This document shows, piece by piece, positions 15,342 to 23,033 of a DNA stretch of 42,917 nucleotides; within the stretch, counting starts at the first letter, position 1; the number at the start of each line of letters is the position of its first letter. The notes under the pieces were generated by a model that ran no database searches, was not told the DNA's origin, and was given only the letters and a program-made list of their open reading frames with translations. The translations under genes and the position numbers were made by a program. Where the stretch lies: assembly GCA_028288305.1 (NCBI GenBank), contig JAQBOA010000101.1:1-42917 (forward strand), read 5' to 3'. This stretch comes from Mucilaginibacter sp. GTDB taxonomy: Bacteria; Bacteroidota; Bacteroidia; Sphingobacteriales; Sphingobacteriaceae.

Positions 15342-17723
15342 TCAAAACGGCATTCCTATACCAAAGTTCAGCTGCATAAAGTTATAGGTGTCCCCACTGT
15401 TACTTGCTTTATAAGCAGCTTTAAAGGAGCCGGGTGTAAACAGTTCGTTAAAATGATTAACCAGCACCCATTGATTTGATCCGCTAAACTGCGGATCTTT
15501 AAATTTAAAGGCTGCATCGAGCCTGAAAACAAAGAATGCCAGGTCAAACCTTAGACCTGTACCAATGTCCATTGCTGAGGATTGTAAAATATTGTCAAAC
15601 CTGAATTCAACATTAGGATCGTTAGGCTGTTTATTTAGTCTCCAAATATTCCCGGCATCTGTAAATATCGCTCCCTTTAATTTAGAGCCAAAAAAATCAG
15701 AAGCAATTTTATACCTGTATTCCAGGTTGGAAATAAACTTTACCTCTCCAAATTGATCAAGGTACTTTAACTGTGTCCTTAGTGCAGATGCGGCAGCTGC
15801 CGAACCGGTTATTCCCGCATAGTAAGTTGCCCGGTTAAATTGTCCCGGTCCAAGGGTACGCGGCAGCCATGCCCGCATATCATTAGCGCCTCCGGCGTAA
15901 AAATTCTTTTCAAATATTAGTTGGCTGCTGTTACCGTACGGAACGCCCAGCCCAGGGTTTAAACGGAATATTAATTGCCGTTCACCGCTAAAACTGTGGT
16001 AAAAACGAAGGTCAACTTCAGCTTTAGCATATTGGGAAAATACACGACCGGCCAGCGTATGCTCACCAAGAGCGTCCGTTGATGTATTAAAAAGCCGGCT
16101 TAGCAGGTACAAAGTATTACCGCCTACATCCAGACTTCCGCGGAAATAGGTAAAGTTTGAATATGAAGTTAATCTGTTTGCGTTATATTGAAAGGTATAT
16201 TGGCTGCCGGAAGTAAATATTGTACGCCCTATTAAATAGCTGTAAGCATAAAGATTTGCCGCCAATAATTTTTGCTCCGCAACAGGGTTTATCACACCTC
16301 TTGAAAACTCAAAATCAATTGGAGTTACGGTGTGTACTTTATTGGCAGTTTCAGCAAAATCATAAGTAATGGAATTAATAAAGCTTGTGCGCTGAACAAG
16401 GCCCTGCTGATAAAACAACTGGTAGTTGGTTGAAAATGTAGTGTGCGGCACACCATATTTTCCTAATATGGGTAACTTAAATGGTGTAATAATACGAGGA
16501 TAAGCCAGACTTGCCCCAATCCTGAAATCCTGGTTTTCAACGCCTTTAGGGTTTGAGGCGCTGCTTCCGTTGTTAAACAATACGCTCCAGTTAAGTTTTA
16601 TCTGTAGTATTGCTGCCTTTTTAAACACATTACGGTCGGTGAAAGTATTGCCCAGGTTATAACCATATTGCCCGGCATTAAAAAGGAACTCCCCTTCTAC
16701 CCTGTCTGACATTTGCTTTAGGGGAACAATATCTATTTTAGAGTCTAAGCGGTGTGTACTATCGGGAAGCTTTTGATACGTTGGGTTGGGAACATTCCTG
16801 AATACATTTAATGCCGATAACCGGGATGTTGTTAAACTTTGCTTATCAATATCATACAACTGTCCTCTTTTTTGAAAAATATAATCAGTGACTGTCCGTG
16901 GCAAAAATTTGTGCGAAAAATCAACGTATCTAAACTGTGAATCCACCTGTACGGTGTCTGCCTTCCCCGGGGTGCGGCCCGCACTGTTGGCTACAGTAAT
17001 AAGCGTATTATTAATTCTATAAACAGGATGCGATGTTTTCCCGACGGGATTATTAATGATCATCTTAACATCCACAACACTGCTCATGAAAGTGGAATCA
17101 AAAGTAAAATTGATGTATTGGCGATAAAAATCGTAATAACCGTTCCTTTTCATGATCAGGTAAAACTCATCCCGGTCATAAGCCAGGCTATCCGTATCAA
17201 AACGTCCTCCAGGCTGCACATGTGAAAATCTTGGACGGTTTACTCTGTAAAGGGCCTGAACTTTTTTGTCGGGTATGCTGTCTTCTATTTTTCTGATCTT
17301 GAACATGGGACCTTCAACAGCCGTAAATATCAGCTCGGCTTTCTTCTTCTTGATTTTTATTGAATCGGTTACCTTCGCTTTTAAATAACCCTTGCTTTGT
17401 AAAAACCGCTCAATTTGTATCCTGGAAAATTCTACAAGAGGAGTGTCTAAAATTGCCGGCGGCTCACCTATATCTTTCTTTCCGTTTTTACTAAACAGAT
17501 AATAAAATTGCAGGTTTAATACATTATTGGGTTGTTGCAGCTTATCAACATAATTTACAGCGGCTTCGGCATAATCATCATCCATGCCTTTCATAGTAAT
17601 TTTTCTTACCAGCGCCTGGTTATCCTTCAGCCTTCGTGTAATGCTGCAACCAGATACCAATAAGATAATAAGAATACTTAATATTGTAAGGCTATAACTA
17701 CCCGGTTTAATATATGCTTTCAA
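15342..17723 (-). CDS. tamL: TamL-like Omp85 outer-membrane lipoprotein
   Basis: 793 residues. Residues 12-26 give a lipoprotein signal with lipobox LVSGC (Cys26). The N-terminal third has POTRA-like pieces (LVRKITMKGMDDDYAE; FKIRKIEDSIPDKK; IQIERFLQSKGYLKAKVTDSI). The C-terminal half is a beta-barrel with YAGGANDMRAW (the conserved surface-antigen region), NLEYRYKI, GAIFTDAGNIW and a terminal Phe (FGIGMPF). In Bacteroidota TamL partners the inner-membrane TamB in outer-membrane biogenesis; no tamB is visible here. The start is TTG at 17723: an in-frame TGA lies only four codons upstream and the next Met comes after the lipobox. This start overlaps the divergent trmH-like gene by 10 bp. Confidence 0.85.
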   Translation of the reverse strand: MKAYIKPGSYSLTILSILIILLVSGCSITRRLKDNQALVRKITMKGMDDDYAEAAVNYVDKLQQPNNVLNLQFYYLFSKNGKKDIGEPPAILDTPLVEFSRIQIERFLQSKGYLKAKVTDSIKIKKKKAELIFTAVEGPMFKIRKIEDSIPDKKVQALYRVNRPRFSHVQPGGRFDTDSLAYDRDEFYLIMKRNGYYDFYRQYINFTFDSTFMSSVVDVKMIINNPVGKTSHPVYRINNTLITVANSAGRTPGKADTVQVDSQFRYVDFSHKFLPRTVTDYIFQKRGQLYDIDKQSLTTSRLSALNVFRNVPNPTYQKLPDSTHRLDSKIDIVPLKQMSDRVEGEFLFNAGQYGYNLGNTFTDRNVFKKAAILQIKLNWSVLFNNGSSASNPKGVENQDFRIGASLAYPRIITPFKLPILGKYGVPHTTFSTNYQLFYQQGLVQRTSFINSITYDFAETANKVHTVTPIDFEFSRGVINPVAEQKLLAANLYAYSYLIGRTIFTSGSQYTFQYNANRLTSYSNFTYFRGSLDVGGNTLYLLSRLFNTSTDALGEHTLAGRVFSQYAKAEVDLRFYHSFSGERQLIFRLNPGLGVPYGNSSQLIFEKNFYAGGANDMRAWLPRTLGPGQFNRATYYAGITGSAAAASALRTQLKYLDQFGEVKFISNLEYRYKIASDFFGSKLKGAIFTDAGNIWRLNKQPNDPNVEFRFDNILQSSAMDIGTGLRFDLAFFVFRLDAAFKFKDPQFSGSNQWVLVNHFNELFTPGSFKAAYKASNSGDTYNFMQLNFGIGMPF

Positions 17724-18463
17724 AATCTCAAATCAGTTTATTAAAGTCTCTGCAACAAAAAAAAGATCGTATAGAACATGGTTTATTTTTGGTGGAGGGT
17801 TATAAATCAGTTATTGAATTTATTAACTCTTCATACCAAATTAAAACTATTTACCATACAACTTCATTTGACCCAAAAGTGCTGAAATTATCCCAAAAAA
17901 TAAACATATGTGAAATTTCTGTCACAGACATTGAAAAGGTCAGTAGTTTAAAAACCCCACAGGAAATTGCCGCGCTTGTTAATATACCTGAATGGCCTCC
18001 ACTTAACCATGTTATTCTTAAACAAAAATTCTCCCTGGTTTTGGATGGGATACAGGATCCGGGCAATATGGGCACTATTATCCGTACAGCGGATTGGTTT
18101 GGCATTAAAAATATAATTTGTTCGGAAGATACGGTTGATGTGTATAATCCCAAAGTAGTGCAGGCCAGTATGGGCTCGCTTTCGCGTATAAACGTCTATT
18201 ATACAAACATTCCAGCTATTTTGCCGCAAACCGGCTTGCCTGTATTTGGCGCTATGCTCGACGGAGAAAGTATTTATCAAAACAATTTTGGCGAAGAAGG
18301 ACTGATTGTATTAGGTAATGAAGGCAACGGACTGAGGCCAGAAGTTGAAAGGTTGATTAGCAAAGCGATAACTATTCCACGCAGAGGTAATGCCGAATCA
18401 TTAAACGTAGCTATTGCTGCTGCTTTGTTTTGTTCAGAAATAACCAGAAATTTGCATAAATAA
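17714..18463 (+). CDS. TrmH/SpoU-family RNA 2'-O-methyltransferase
   Basis: 249 residues. The N-terminal substrate-binding domain (about 1-95) begins MLSKSQISLLKSLQQKKDR and has FLVEGYKSV. The C-terminal SPOUT knot carries the three family motifs: DGIQDPGNMGTIIRTADWFG (111-130, catalytic Arg124), VLGNEGNGL and ESLNVAIAAALFC. It methylates ribose 2'-OH in rRNA or tRNA using SAM; the target base cannot be told. The start codon lies inside the first codons of the divergent tamL-like gene, so the promoter must sit within tamL coding sequence. Confidence 0.88.
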   Translation: MLSKSQISLLKSLQQKKDRIEHGLFLVEGYKSVIEFINSSYQIKTIYHTTSFDPKVLKLSQKINICEISVTDIEKVSSLKTPQEIAALVNIPEWPPLNHVILKQKFSLVLDGIQDPGNMGTIIRTADWFGIKNIICSEDTVDVYNPKVVQASMGSLSRINVYYTNIPAILPQTGLPVFGAMLDGESIYQNNFGEEGLIVLGNEGNGLRPEVERLISKAITIPRRGNAESLNVAIAAALFCSEITRNLHK

Positions 18464-18465
18464 TA

Positions 18466-18495
18466 TTGGTAGGCAATAAATAATTACTATTTTTG
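18466..18495 (+). promoter_or_regulatory. Promoter of tRNA-Cys (TTGG / TATTTTTG)
   Basis: TTGG at 18466-18469 and the exact -7 box TATTTTTG at 18488-18495, 18-base spacer. Transcription would begin a few bases before the tRNA at 18510. Confidence 0.6.
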
Positions 18496-18509
18496 CAACC
18501 TTGAAAAAT

Positions 18510-18580
18510 GGTCGGGTGGCCGAGTGGCTAGGCAGAGGTCTGCAAAACCTTTTACAGCGGTTCGAATCCGCTCCCGACCT
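18510..18580 (+). tRNA. tRNA-Cys (anticodon GCA)
   Basis: 71 nt. The acceptor GGTCGGG pairs fully with CCCGACC, with U73 as discriminator. D-arm GCC/GGC, anticodon stem GAGGT/ACCTT around CTGCAAA, T-arm AGCGG-TTCGAAT-CCGCT. CCA is not encoded. All stems pair (one G-U at the top of the anticodon stem), unlike the copy at 4931-5001. Confidence 0.95.
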
Positions 18581-18612
18581 CAGGAATTAAAAAAACATTA
18601 ATATTTAACACC

Positions 18613-18792
18613 ATGGGCGTTACTCGTTTAAAAAGAAAAGATAGAAAAAACAAAACTGTTTCGAGATTAGAAGTACAGTTTTTAAAGCTGGCTACCAACC
18701 TGGAACCAGGAAGCCGCTCAGCTGAGCCAAAACATAGCCAGATAGCTATAAACAACGCTGCTTTAGATAAGGCGATTGCTGCTGCTAAATAA
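18613..18792 (+). CDS. Small basic protein, unknown function
   Basis: 59 residues: MGVTRLKRKDRKNKTVSRLE at the start, strongly basic, then VQFLKLATNLEPG and an Ala-rich helix ending DKAIAAAK. The ATG lies 32 bases after tRNA-Cys and there is no other promoter, so tRNA and protein are probably co-transcribed. The composition suggests an RNA- or ribosome-associated small protein, but I do not recognise a family. A strong terminator follows at 18865-18898. Confidence 0.7.
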   Translation: MGVTRLKRKDRKNKTVSRLEVQFLKLATNLEPGSRSAEPKHSQIAINNAALDKAIAAAK

Positions 18793-18806
18793 TTAGCGCT
18801 GTATAG

Positions 18807-18840
18807 CCCCCTCTAAATCTCCCCCAGTTGGAGAGACTTT
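18807..18840. repeat. Half copy of the CTCTAAATCTCC element
   Basis: CCCCCTCTAAATCTCCCCC followed by AGTTGGAGAGACTTT, a palindromic unit matching the left half of the inverted element at 8925-9012 inside the NRPS-like gene. Confidence 0.65.
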
Positions 18841-18864
18841 TTTGTTGTCGTAAATGATATTTAT

Positions 18865-18898
18865 AAATCCTGCTGGTTTGAACCGGCAGGATTTTTTT
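18865..18898 (+). terminator. Rho-independent terminator
   Basis: AAATCCTGCTGGT pairs with ACCGGCAGGATTT around a short TTGA loop and is followed by a T-run on the plus strand. It closes the tRNA-Cys/small-protein unit and faces the end of the converging phosphoesterase gene. Confidence 0.85.
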
Positions 18899-18908
18899 AT
18901 GAATTATT

Positions 18909-19682
18909 TTAAAACCCTCTTCGCAGCATATCGGCATACTCATTTGGCAAAGGACTGTCCTCAACTGCCTTGGCCGCTTTCTCTATGTCATAATCAAAAC
19001 GAATAAATTCAGCAGTGATGCTTTCTTTATCCAAAGTATTACTATGTTCATTTATGGTAAGGATTAAATATCCACCTTTTGGATTGTTATCCTTTGGTTT
19101 TCCTACTGAGCCTATATTTATTGCATGACGGTAATGGTCTTGTCCATCAATACCTGAGTTTAAAATACGGTGATAAGGCTTGTGTGTATGCCCAAAGCAC
19201 ATAATATCGGCATCAGCCTGTTCCATAATCCGTAGCATACTTTTTTCATCCCGGTCTTCAAAAAGATATTCATTTATTTTCCTCGGGCTACCGTGTACAA
19301 GCAATACATTCATCTTATCATCACTTAGTTGAAATTCCAATCGGATGTGTGCCGGTAAAGTACGGAGGTAAGCTCTTTGCTGATCTTTTACAACTTCATT
19401 TGTATAGGAAATGGATACTTTACCCATCGCTTTTTCTTCATCAGTTTTGTATGCACAACCGCAATCATCAGTGCTGCGTCCGATACCAAAGTCATAATTA
19501 CCGGCAATGGTGGAGATATTCCTGCTTCTTATCATATCAATCACCTCATTTGGCCATATGTTATAACCTACAAGATCGCCAAGACAATAAATAGCATCCG
19601 GTTTTTGAGCATCAATATTTGCAAGTGCCGCTTCAAGTGCAGGCAGGTTAGCATGTATATCAGAAAATAATACAATTTTCAT
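18909..19682 (-). CDS. Calcineurin-like metallophosphoesterase in the ars operon
   Basis: 257 residues with all metallophosphoesterase motifs: DIH (D8, H10), GDLVGY (D36), GNYD (N62), VHGSPR (H130) and GHTHKP (H165, H167). A Cys pair DDCGC lies near residue 73 between the third and fourth motifs. Proteins of this YfcE/diadenosine-type group cleave phosphodiesters or phosphomonoesters with two metal ions; the substrate is unknown. Its ATG lies 4 bp after the aquaporin stop, so it is the last gene of arsR-arsM-aquaporin. A role in hydrolysing arsenate or phosphate esters formed under arsenic stress is only a hypothesis. Confidence 0.87.
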   Translation of the reverse strand: MKIVLFSDIHANLPALEAALANIDAQKPDAIYCLGDLVGYNIWPNEVIDMIRSRNISTIAGNYDFGIGRSTDDCGCAYKTDEEKAMGKVSISYTNEVVKDQQRAYLRTLPAHIRLEFQLSDDKMNVLLVHGSPRKINEYLFEDRDEKSMLRIMEQADADIMCFGHTHKPYHRILNSGIDGQDHYRHAINIGSVGKPKDNNPKGGYLILTINEHSNTLDKESITAEFIRFDYDIEKAAKAVEDSPLPNEYADMLRRGF

Positions 19683-19686
19683 TGGT

Positions 19687-20337
19687 TTAATTTTTAATGT
19701 TTTTGGTAAGATATTTCCAAACAGGTATAGATAATGTTGAACCTATAACAGGCGCTAATATATAAACCCAAAGATGCTCAAGATGGCCGGAAGCAATTGC
19801 CGGAGCTATTGAACGTGCAGGGTTCATCGAAGCGCCGCAAACGGGGCCTGCAAACATAGCTTCCAAACCTACAACTGCACCAATGGCAAGGCCTGCAAAC
19901 ATACCTTGTTCTTTGCTGCCAACAGCAACATTGATGATTACCAGCATCAAAAAGAAGGTTAGTATAAGTTCAAGTATAAATGATTGCATTTCTGTTCCGG
20001 CAGGCATTGTTGCTCCTAATAATTGGTTAGAAACAAAAAGCAATTTTAAGGTAAGGCTTGCTAATAATGCTCCTGTTATTTGGCTGATAATATAACCTGG
20101 AAGCTGTTTTACCGGAAAACGTCCCGCAACAGTAAAAGCAATACTTACAGCGGGATTTAAATGCGCGCCCGATATATTGCCTAAACTATAGATCATGCTC
20201 ATCACAATCAGGCCAAAGGTTATGGCTATTCCGGCGTGGGTAACTTCTCCGCCATACTGCTGATTGATAATAATTGCCCCTGTGCCGCAAAATACAAGGG
20301 CAAATGTTCCGATAAGTTCGGCTACGTAATTTCGCAT
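19687..20337 (-). CDS. Aquaporin (MIP family) of the ars operon
   Basis: 216 residues from the ATG at 20337 (MRNYVAELIGTFALVFCGTG, the normal family N-terminus); longer readings overlap arsM and are rejected. Six transmembrane helices and two NPA boxes: NPAVS (61-65) and NPARS (172-176). Family members pass water, glycerol or small neutral solutes. Placed 13 bp after arsM and before a phosphoesterase, it resembles AqpS-type channels that carry arsenite or methylated arsenicals (context inference). No ArsB or Acr3 pump is in the cluster. Confidence 0.88.
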   Translation of the reverse strand: MRNYVAELIGTFALVFCGTGAIIINQQYGGEVTHAGIAITFGLIVMSMIYSLGNISGAHLNPAVSIAFTVAGRFPVKQLPGYIISQITGALLASLTLKLLFVSNQLLGATMPAGTEMQSFILELILTFFLMLVIINVAVGSKEQGMFAGLAIGAVVGLEAMFAGPVCGASMNPARSIAPAIASGHLEHLWVYILAPVIGSTLSIPVWKYLTKNIKN

Positions 20338-20350
20338 AAATAAAAACCGG

Positions 20351-21190
20351 TTAACAACAACCCGAACCAGGCGTACAGCAAGATGGTTTACGTGCAAATA
20401 CGGTAACGCTGTGAATACCTGTGCCGCTATTTTCAAATGCTTCTATTTCTTCTGCACTCAGATATGCAGTAAGAATGTCCGCAGGAATAGTTATTTTCTT
20501 TTCCTTTTGAACGGTTATAGATTCGAAGCCCGCCTGTTTAATTAAGCTTAGATATTCATCTTTTTGGATAGCGCCGCTTACACAACCCACATACATTTCA
20601 GCCGCTTTTTGTAAAGTATCCGGCAGTTCACCGATAAGTACAATATCCGAAATACTAAAGTGACCATTTGCTTTTAGTACCCGGAATATTTCGGCTATAA
20701 CATTCTTTTTATTAGGCACCAAATTTAAAACGCAGTTACTTACTAAAACATCAGCAACGCTTGCTGAGACCGGTATTTTTTCAATGTCGCCATACCTGAA
20801 CTCAACATTGTTTAATTTTAGTTTTTCGGCATTGGTTCTCGCTTTTTCCAGCATCGTTTCAGAAAAATCAATACCTATAACTTTCCCGGTTTCACCTGTT
20901 TGTGAACGGGCAACAAAACAGTCGTTTCCCGCGCCACTACCCAAATCAATTACTACATCTCCGGGTTTAATTTGGGCAAATTGGGTAGGTAATCCACAGC
21001 CAAGGCCTAAGTCGGCATCAGGATTATACCCTTCAAGAGTGGAATAATCATCACTCATAATATCGTAAACCTCTGTAGAGCAGCAACCCGATCCACAGCA
21101 GGAAGCCTGATTTTTTTCTTTGTCTTGCAACGCTATTTCACTGTATTTCTGTTTTACCAATTCTTTTAAATCTTTTTCTGAAGTTTCCAT
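20351..21190 (-). CDS. arsM: Arsenite S-adenosylmethionine methyltransferase
   Basis: 279 residues. Rossmann methyltransferase with IDLGSGAGND (81-90) for SAM. The conserved arsenic-binding cysteines are present: C65 (GLGCG), C153 (SNCVLN) and C203 (VGCVSG). Extra Cys pairs occur at 31-32, 36-37 and at the tail (271-272, 278-279), as in many ArsM proteins. It methylates As(III) in the cytoplasm to methylarsenicals. It starts 106 bp after arsR, and a copy of the putative ArsR site lies in that gap, so it may have its own regulated promoter. The aquaporin follows after 13 bp. Confidence 0.93.
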   Translation of the reverse strand: METSEKDLKELVKQKYSEIALQDKEKNQASCCGSGCCSTEVYDIMSDDYSTLEGYNPDADLGLGCGLPTQFAQIKPGDVVIDLGSGAGNDCFVARSQTGETGKVIGIDFSETMLEKARTNAEKLKLNNVEFRYGDIEKIPVSASVADVLVSNCVLNLVPNKKNVIAEIFRVLKANGHFSISDIVLIGELPDTLQKAAEMYVGCVSGAIQKDEYLSLIKQAGFESITVQKEKKITIPADILTAYLSAEEIEAFENSGTGIHSVTVFARKPSCCTPGSGCC

Positions 21191-21263
21191 AATTTTTATA
21201 TTTAGTTAATTTTGTTTGATCTTTTAATACATGAGCTTTTGCATCATTGAAATATATCTATTT

Positions 21264-21280
21264 ATTGCAATATAACGATT
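21264..21280. promoter_or_regulatory. Putative ArsR operator upstream of arsM
   Basis: ATTGCAATATAACGATT matches the sequence at 21633-21649 at 16 of 17 positions. On the minus strand it overlaps TTATATTG, close to a -7 box. It sits 74 bases upstream of the arsM start. Confidence 0.55.
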
Positions 21281-21296
21281 GATTAATTAAAAAAAT

Positions 21297-21626
21297 CTAA
21301 CAACAAGTGTCGTTTAATTCATACGCAGCAAAAAAAACACTCATTTGTTCTTTAAGCTCGTTCCACACAATTGGGTTAATGCAATAACAAATACTTACAC
21401 CCTCAACGGTTCCTTTTATCAATCCAACTGTTTTCAATTCTTTTAAATGCTGTGATATTGTTGGCTGAGCCAATCCCAACTCATCTGCTAAATCGCCACA
21501 AATACACGCGTTGGCTTTGAGTATTTGTTGCAATATGGCAATACGCGCCGGGTGCGCCATTGCTTTCAGCAAGGATGCAAGCTTATTTTGCTCGTCCGTA
21601 AATATTTCTGTTTTAGTTAAACCCAT
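21297..21626 (-). CDS. arsR: ArsR/SmtB-family arsenic-responsive repressor
   Basis: 109 residues. Winged helix with AMAHPARIAILQQI and recognition helix LGLAQPTISQHLKEL. Cysteines that could bind As(III) are C41 and C43 (ACICGDL), C80 and C82 (SICYC) and the terminal pair C108-C109. Such repressors leave DNA when they bind arsenite. It is the first gene of the arsR-arsM-aquaporin-phosphoesterase cluster and has the putative operator 21633-21649 directly before its start. Confidence 0.9.
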   Translation of the reverse strand: MGLTKTEIFTDEQNKLASLLKAMAHPARIAILQQILKANACICGDLADELGLAQPTISQHLKELKTVGLIKGTVEGVSICYCINPIVWNELKEQMSVFFAAYELNDTCC

Positions 21627-21632
21627 AATTAT

Positions 21633-21649
21633 ATTGCAATATTACGATT
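21633..21649. promoter_or_regulatory. Putative ArsR operator upstream of arsR
   Basis: ATTGCAATATTACGATT; on the minus strand AATCGTAATATTGCAAT, an imperfect palindrome that overlaps TAATATTG, a near -7 box. It ends 6 bases before the arsR start, so autoregulation is likely. Confidence 0.58.
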
Positions 21650-21681
21650 AATATTTAAATAACAAAAAAAAATAAAAAAAT

Positions 21682-21764
21682 GTAGAGACACAATACTTTG
21701 TGTCTTGGAAATATGTTTTGTTTGTTGATGCAAAGCACAGAGACGCAAAGTATTGCGTCTCTAC
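21682..21764. repeat. REPIN-like inverted pair of GTAG palindromes
   Basis: At 21682-21705 GTAG is followed by the palindrome AGACACAATACTTTGTGTCT; at 21741-21764 the same unit lies inverted (AGACGCAAAGTATTGCGTCT then CTAC). The GTAG head plus palindrome is the layout of REP elements moved by RAYT transposases. It sits between arsR and pyrD. Confidence 0.75.
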
Positions 21765-21767
21765 ATT

Positions 21768-22811
21768 TTAAACCTCTAATAATTTTTTATTGATCCGTTT
21801 TATCAACCCCGGCCCTTCATAAATAAACCCGGTATAAAGCTGTATAAGCGATGCTCCCGCCTGCAGTTTTTCAATAGCATCTTCCGGAGAGTGGATTCCC
21901 CCTACCCCGATAATCGGGAATGCGCCTTTTGATTTTTTAAAAATATAACTGATTACTTCGGTTGAGCGTTTGGTTAATGGCTTCCCACTCAAACCACCTG
22001 CTTCATTTTTTAAATTATTTTTAGATACCAAGCCCTCCCTGTTAATGGTAGTATTGGTAGCTATTATACCTGCAATTCCCGTTTTAAGAACTATATGAAC
22101 AATATCGTCTAGCTGCTCATTTGTTAAGTCTGGGGCTATTTTTAACAGGATGGGTCTGCTTATCCCATTTTTTAAATTACGCTGCTGCAGGGTGTTCAGC
22201 AGTTGCATTAAAGGTTCTTTTTCCTGCAGGGCACGCAAACCGGGTGTATTTGGCGAACTCACATTCACCACAAAATAATCTACAACATCAAATAAACGGT
22301 CGAAGCATTTTACATAATCTCTTACCGCATTTTCATTAACTGTATTTTTATTTTTACCAATATTGCCGCCGATGATCAATCTTTTTTGTGTGCCTTTTGC
22401 CTTTCTTCTAAATGTCTCAATCCGCTCCGCCACAACATCCACCCCCAGGTTATTAAAACCCATGCGGTTTATTAATCCGTTATCATCAGGCAGCCTGAAC
22501 ATACGCGGTTTGGGATTGCCTGGCTGAGGTAATGGGGTTACCGTACCCACCTCAACAAAGCCAAAACCCATGTTCGCCATTTCGCCCATTAGTTCTCCGT
22601 TTTTATCAAAACCGGCCGCTAAACCAACCGGGTTATCAAACTTAAGCCCAAAAACTTCCTTTTCCAGCCTGTTATCCTTAAAATCCCATATAGCCCGGCT
22701 TAATGCAGCACCACCTGGTAAACGGTTAAAACATCTTAGATTATTTGTTACTAAATAATGTACTTTTTCAGGATTGATTTGAAAAAGTAAAGGCCGTAAT
22801 AAAGAATACAT
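21768..22811 (-). CDS. pyrD: Dihydroorotate dehydrogenase (quinone), class 2
   Basis: 347 residues, a usual length for class 2. It oxidises dihydroorotate to orotate in pyrimidine synthesis and passes electrons to quinone at the membrane. The N-terminal helical stretch MYSLLRPLLFQINPEKVHYL is the class 2 membrane/quinone part. The FMN barrel has VGLAAGFDKNG, and NVSSPNTPGLR supplies Asn183, catalytic Ser186 and Asn188. GVGGIHSPEDA and QLYTGFIYEGP are phosphate-binding parts near the end. A box TAACTTCG lies four bases before the ATG (22816-22823). Monocistronic by context. Confidence 0.95.
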   Translation of the reverse strand: MYSLLRPLLFQINPEKVHYLVTNNLRCFNRLPGGAALSRAIWDFKDNRLEKEVFGLKFDNPVGLAAGFDKNGELMGEMANMGFGFVEVGTVTPLPQPGNPKPRMFRLPDDNGLINRMGFNNLGVDVVAERIETFRRKAKGTQKRLIIGGNIGKNKNTVNENAVRDYVKCFDRLFDVVDYFVVNVSSPNTPGLRALQEKEPLMQLLNTLQQRNLKNGISRPILLKIAPDLTNEQLDDIVHIVLKTGIAGIIATNTTINREGLVSKNNLKNEAGGLSGKPLTKRSTEVISYIFKKSKGAFPIIGVGGIHSPEDAIEKLQAGASLIQLYTGFIYEGPGLIKRINKKLLEV

Positions 22812-22815
22812 GATG

Positions 22816-22823
22816 CGAAGTTA
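22816..22823 (-). promoter_or_regulatory. Near -7 box four bases before the pyrD start
   Basis: The minus strand reads TAACTTCG (one mismatch to TAnnTTTG), ending exactly four bases before the ATG. The mRNA would start at or next to the start codon. Confidence 0.4.
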
Positions 22824-22829
22824 ATTCTT

Positions 22830-23033
22830 TTGGTTCATGGTTCATAGTTCTTTGGGTTCATGGTTCATAGTTGATAGTTCTTTTGGTTCATAGTTGATAG
22901 TTGATAGTTCATGGTAAAAATTTAGTGATATTTATTTTTTACCATAAAAGAATATTTACATTAGACTTGGTTAAATTTTGGATATAAACCAGAGTAATCT
23001 ATGAACTATAAACCATTAACTATGTACCAATGA
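22830..23033. repeat. GGTTCATAGTTGATAG word-repeat with inverted arm
   Basis: 22830-22918 is a degenerate tandem of GGTTCATGGTTCATAGTT and TGATAGTTC words. 22998-23033 carries the reverse complement (CTATGAACTATAAACC, TAACTATGTACCAATGACC). It lies between pyrD and the SGNH gene and could fold into one long hairpin. Confidence 0.6.

Noticed and set aside
20338..20436. Extended N-terminus for the aquaporin
   Set aside because: It would overlap the arsM coding end by about 85 bp and adds residues unlike the family; the ATG at 20337 gives the standard start.
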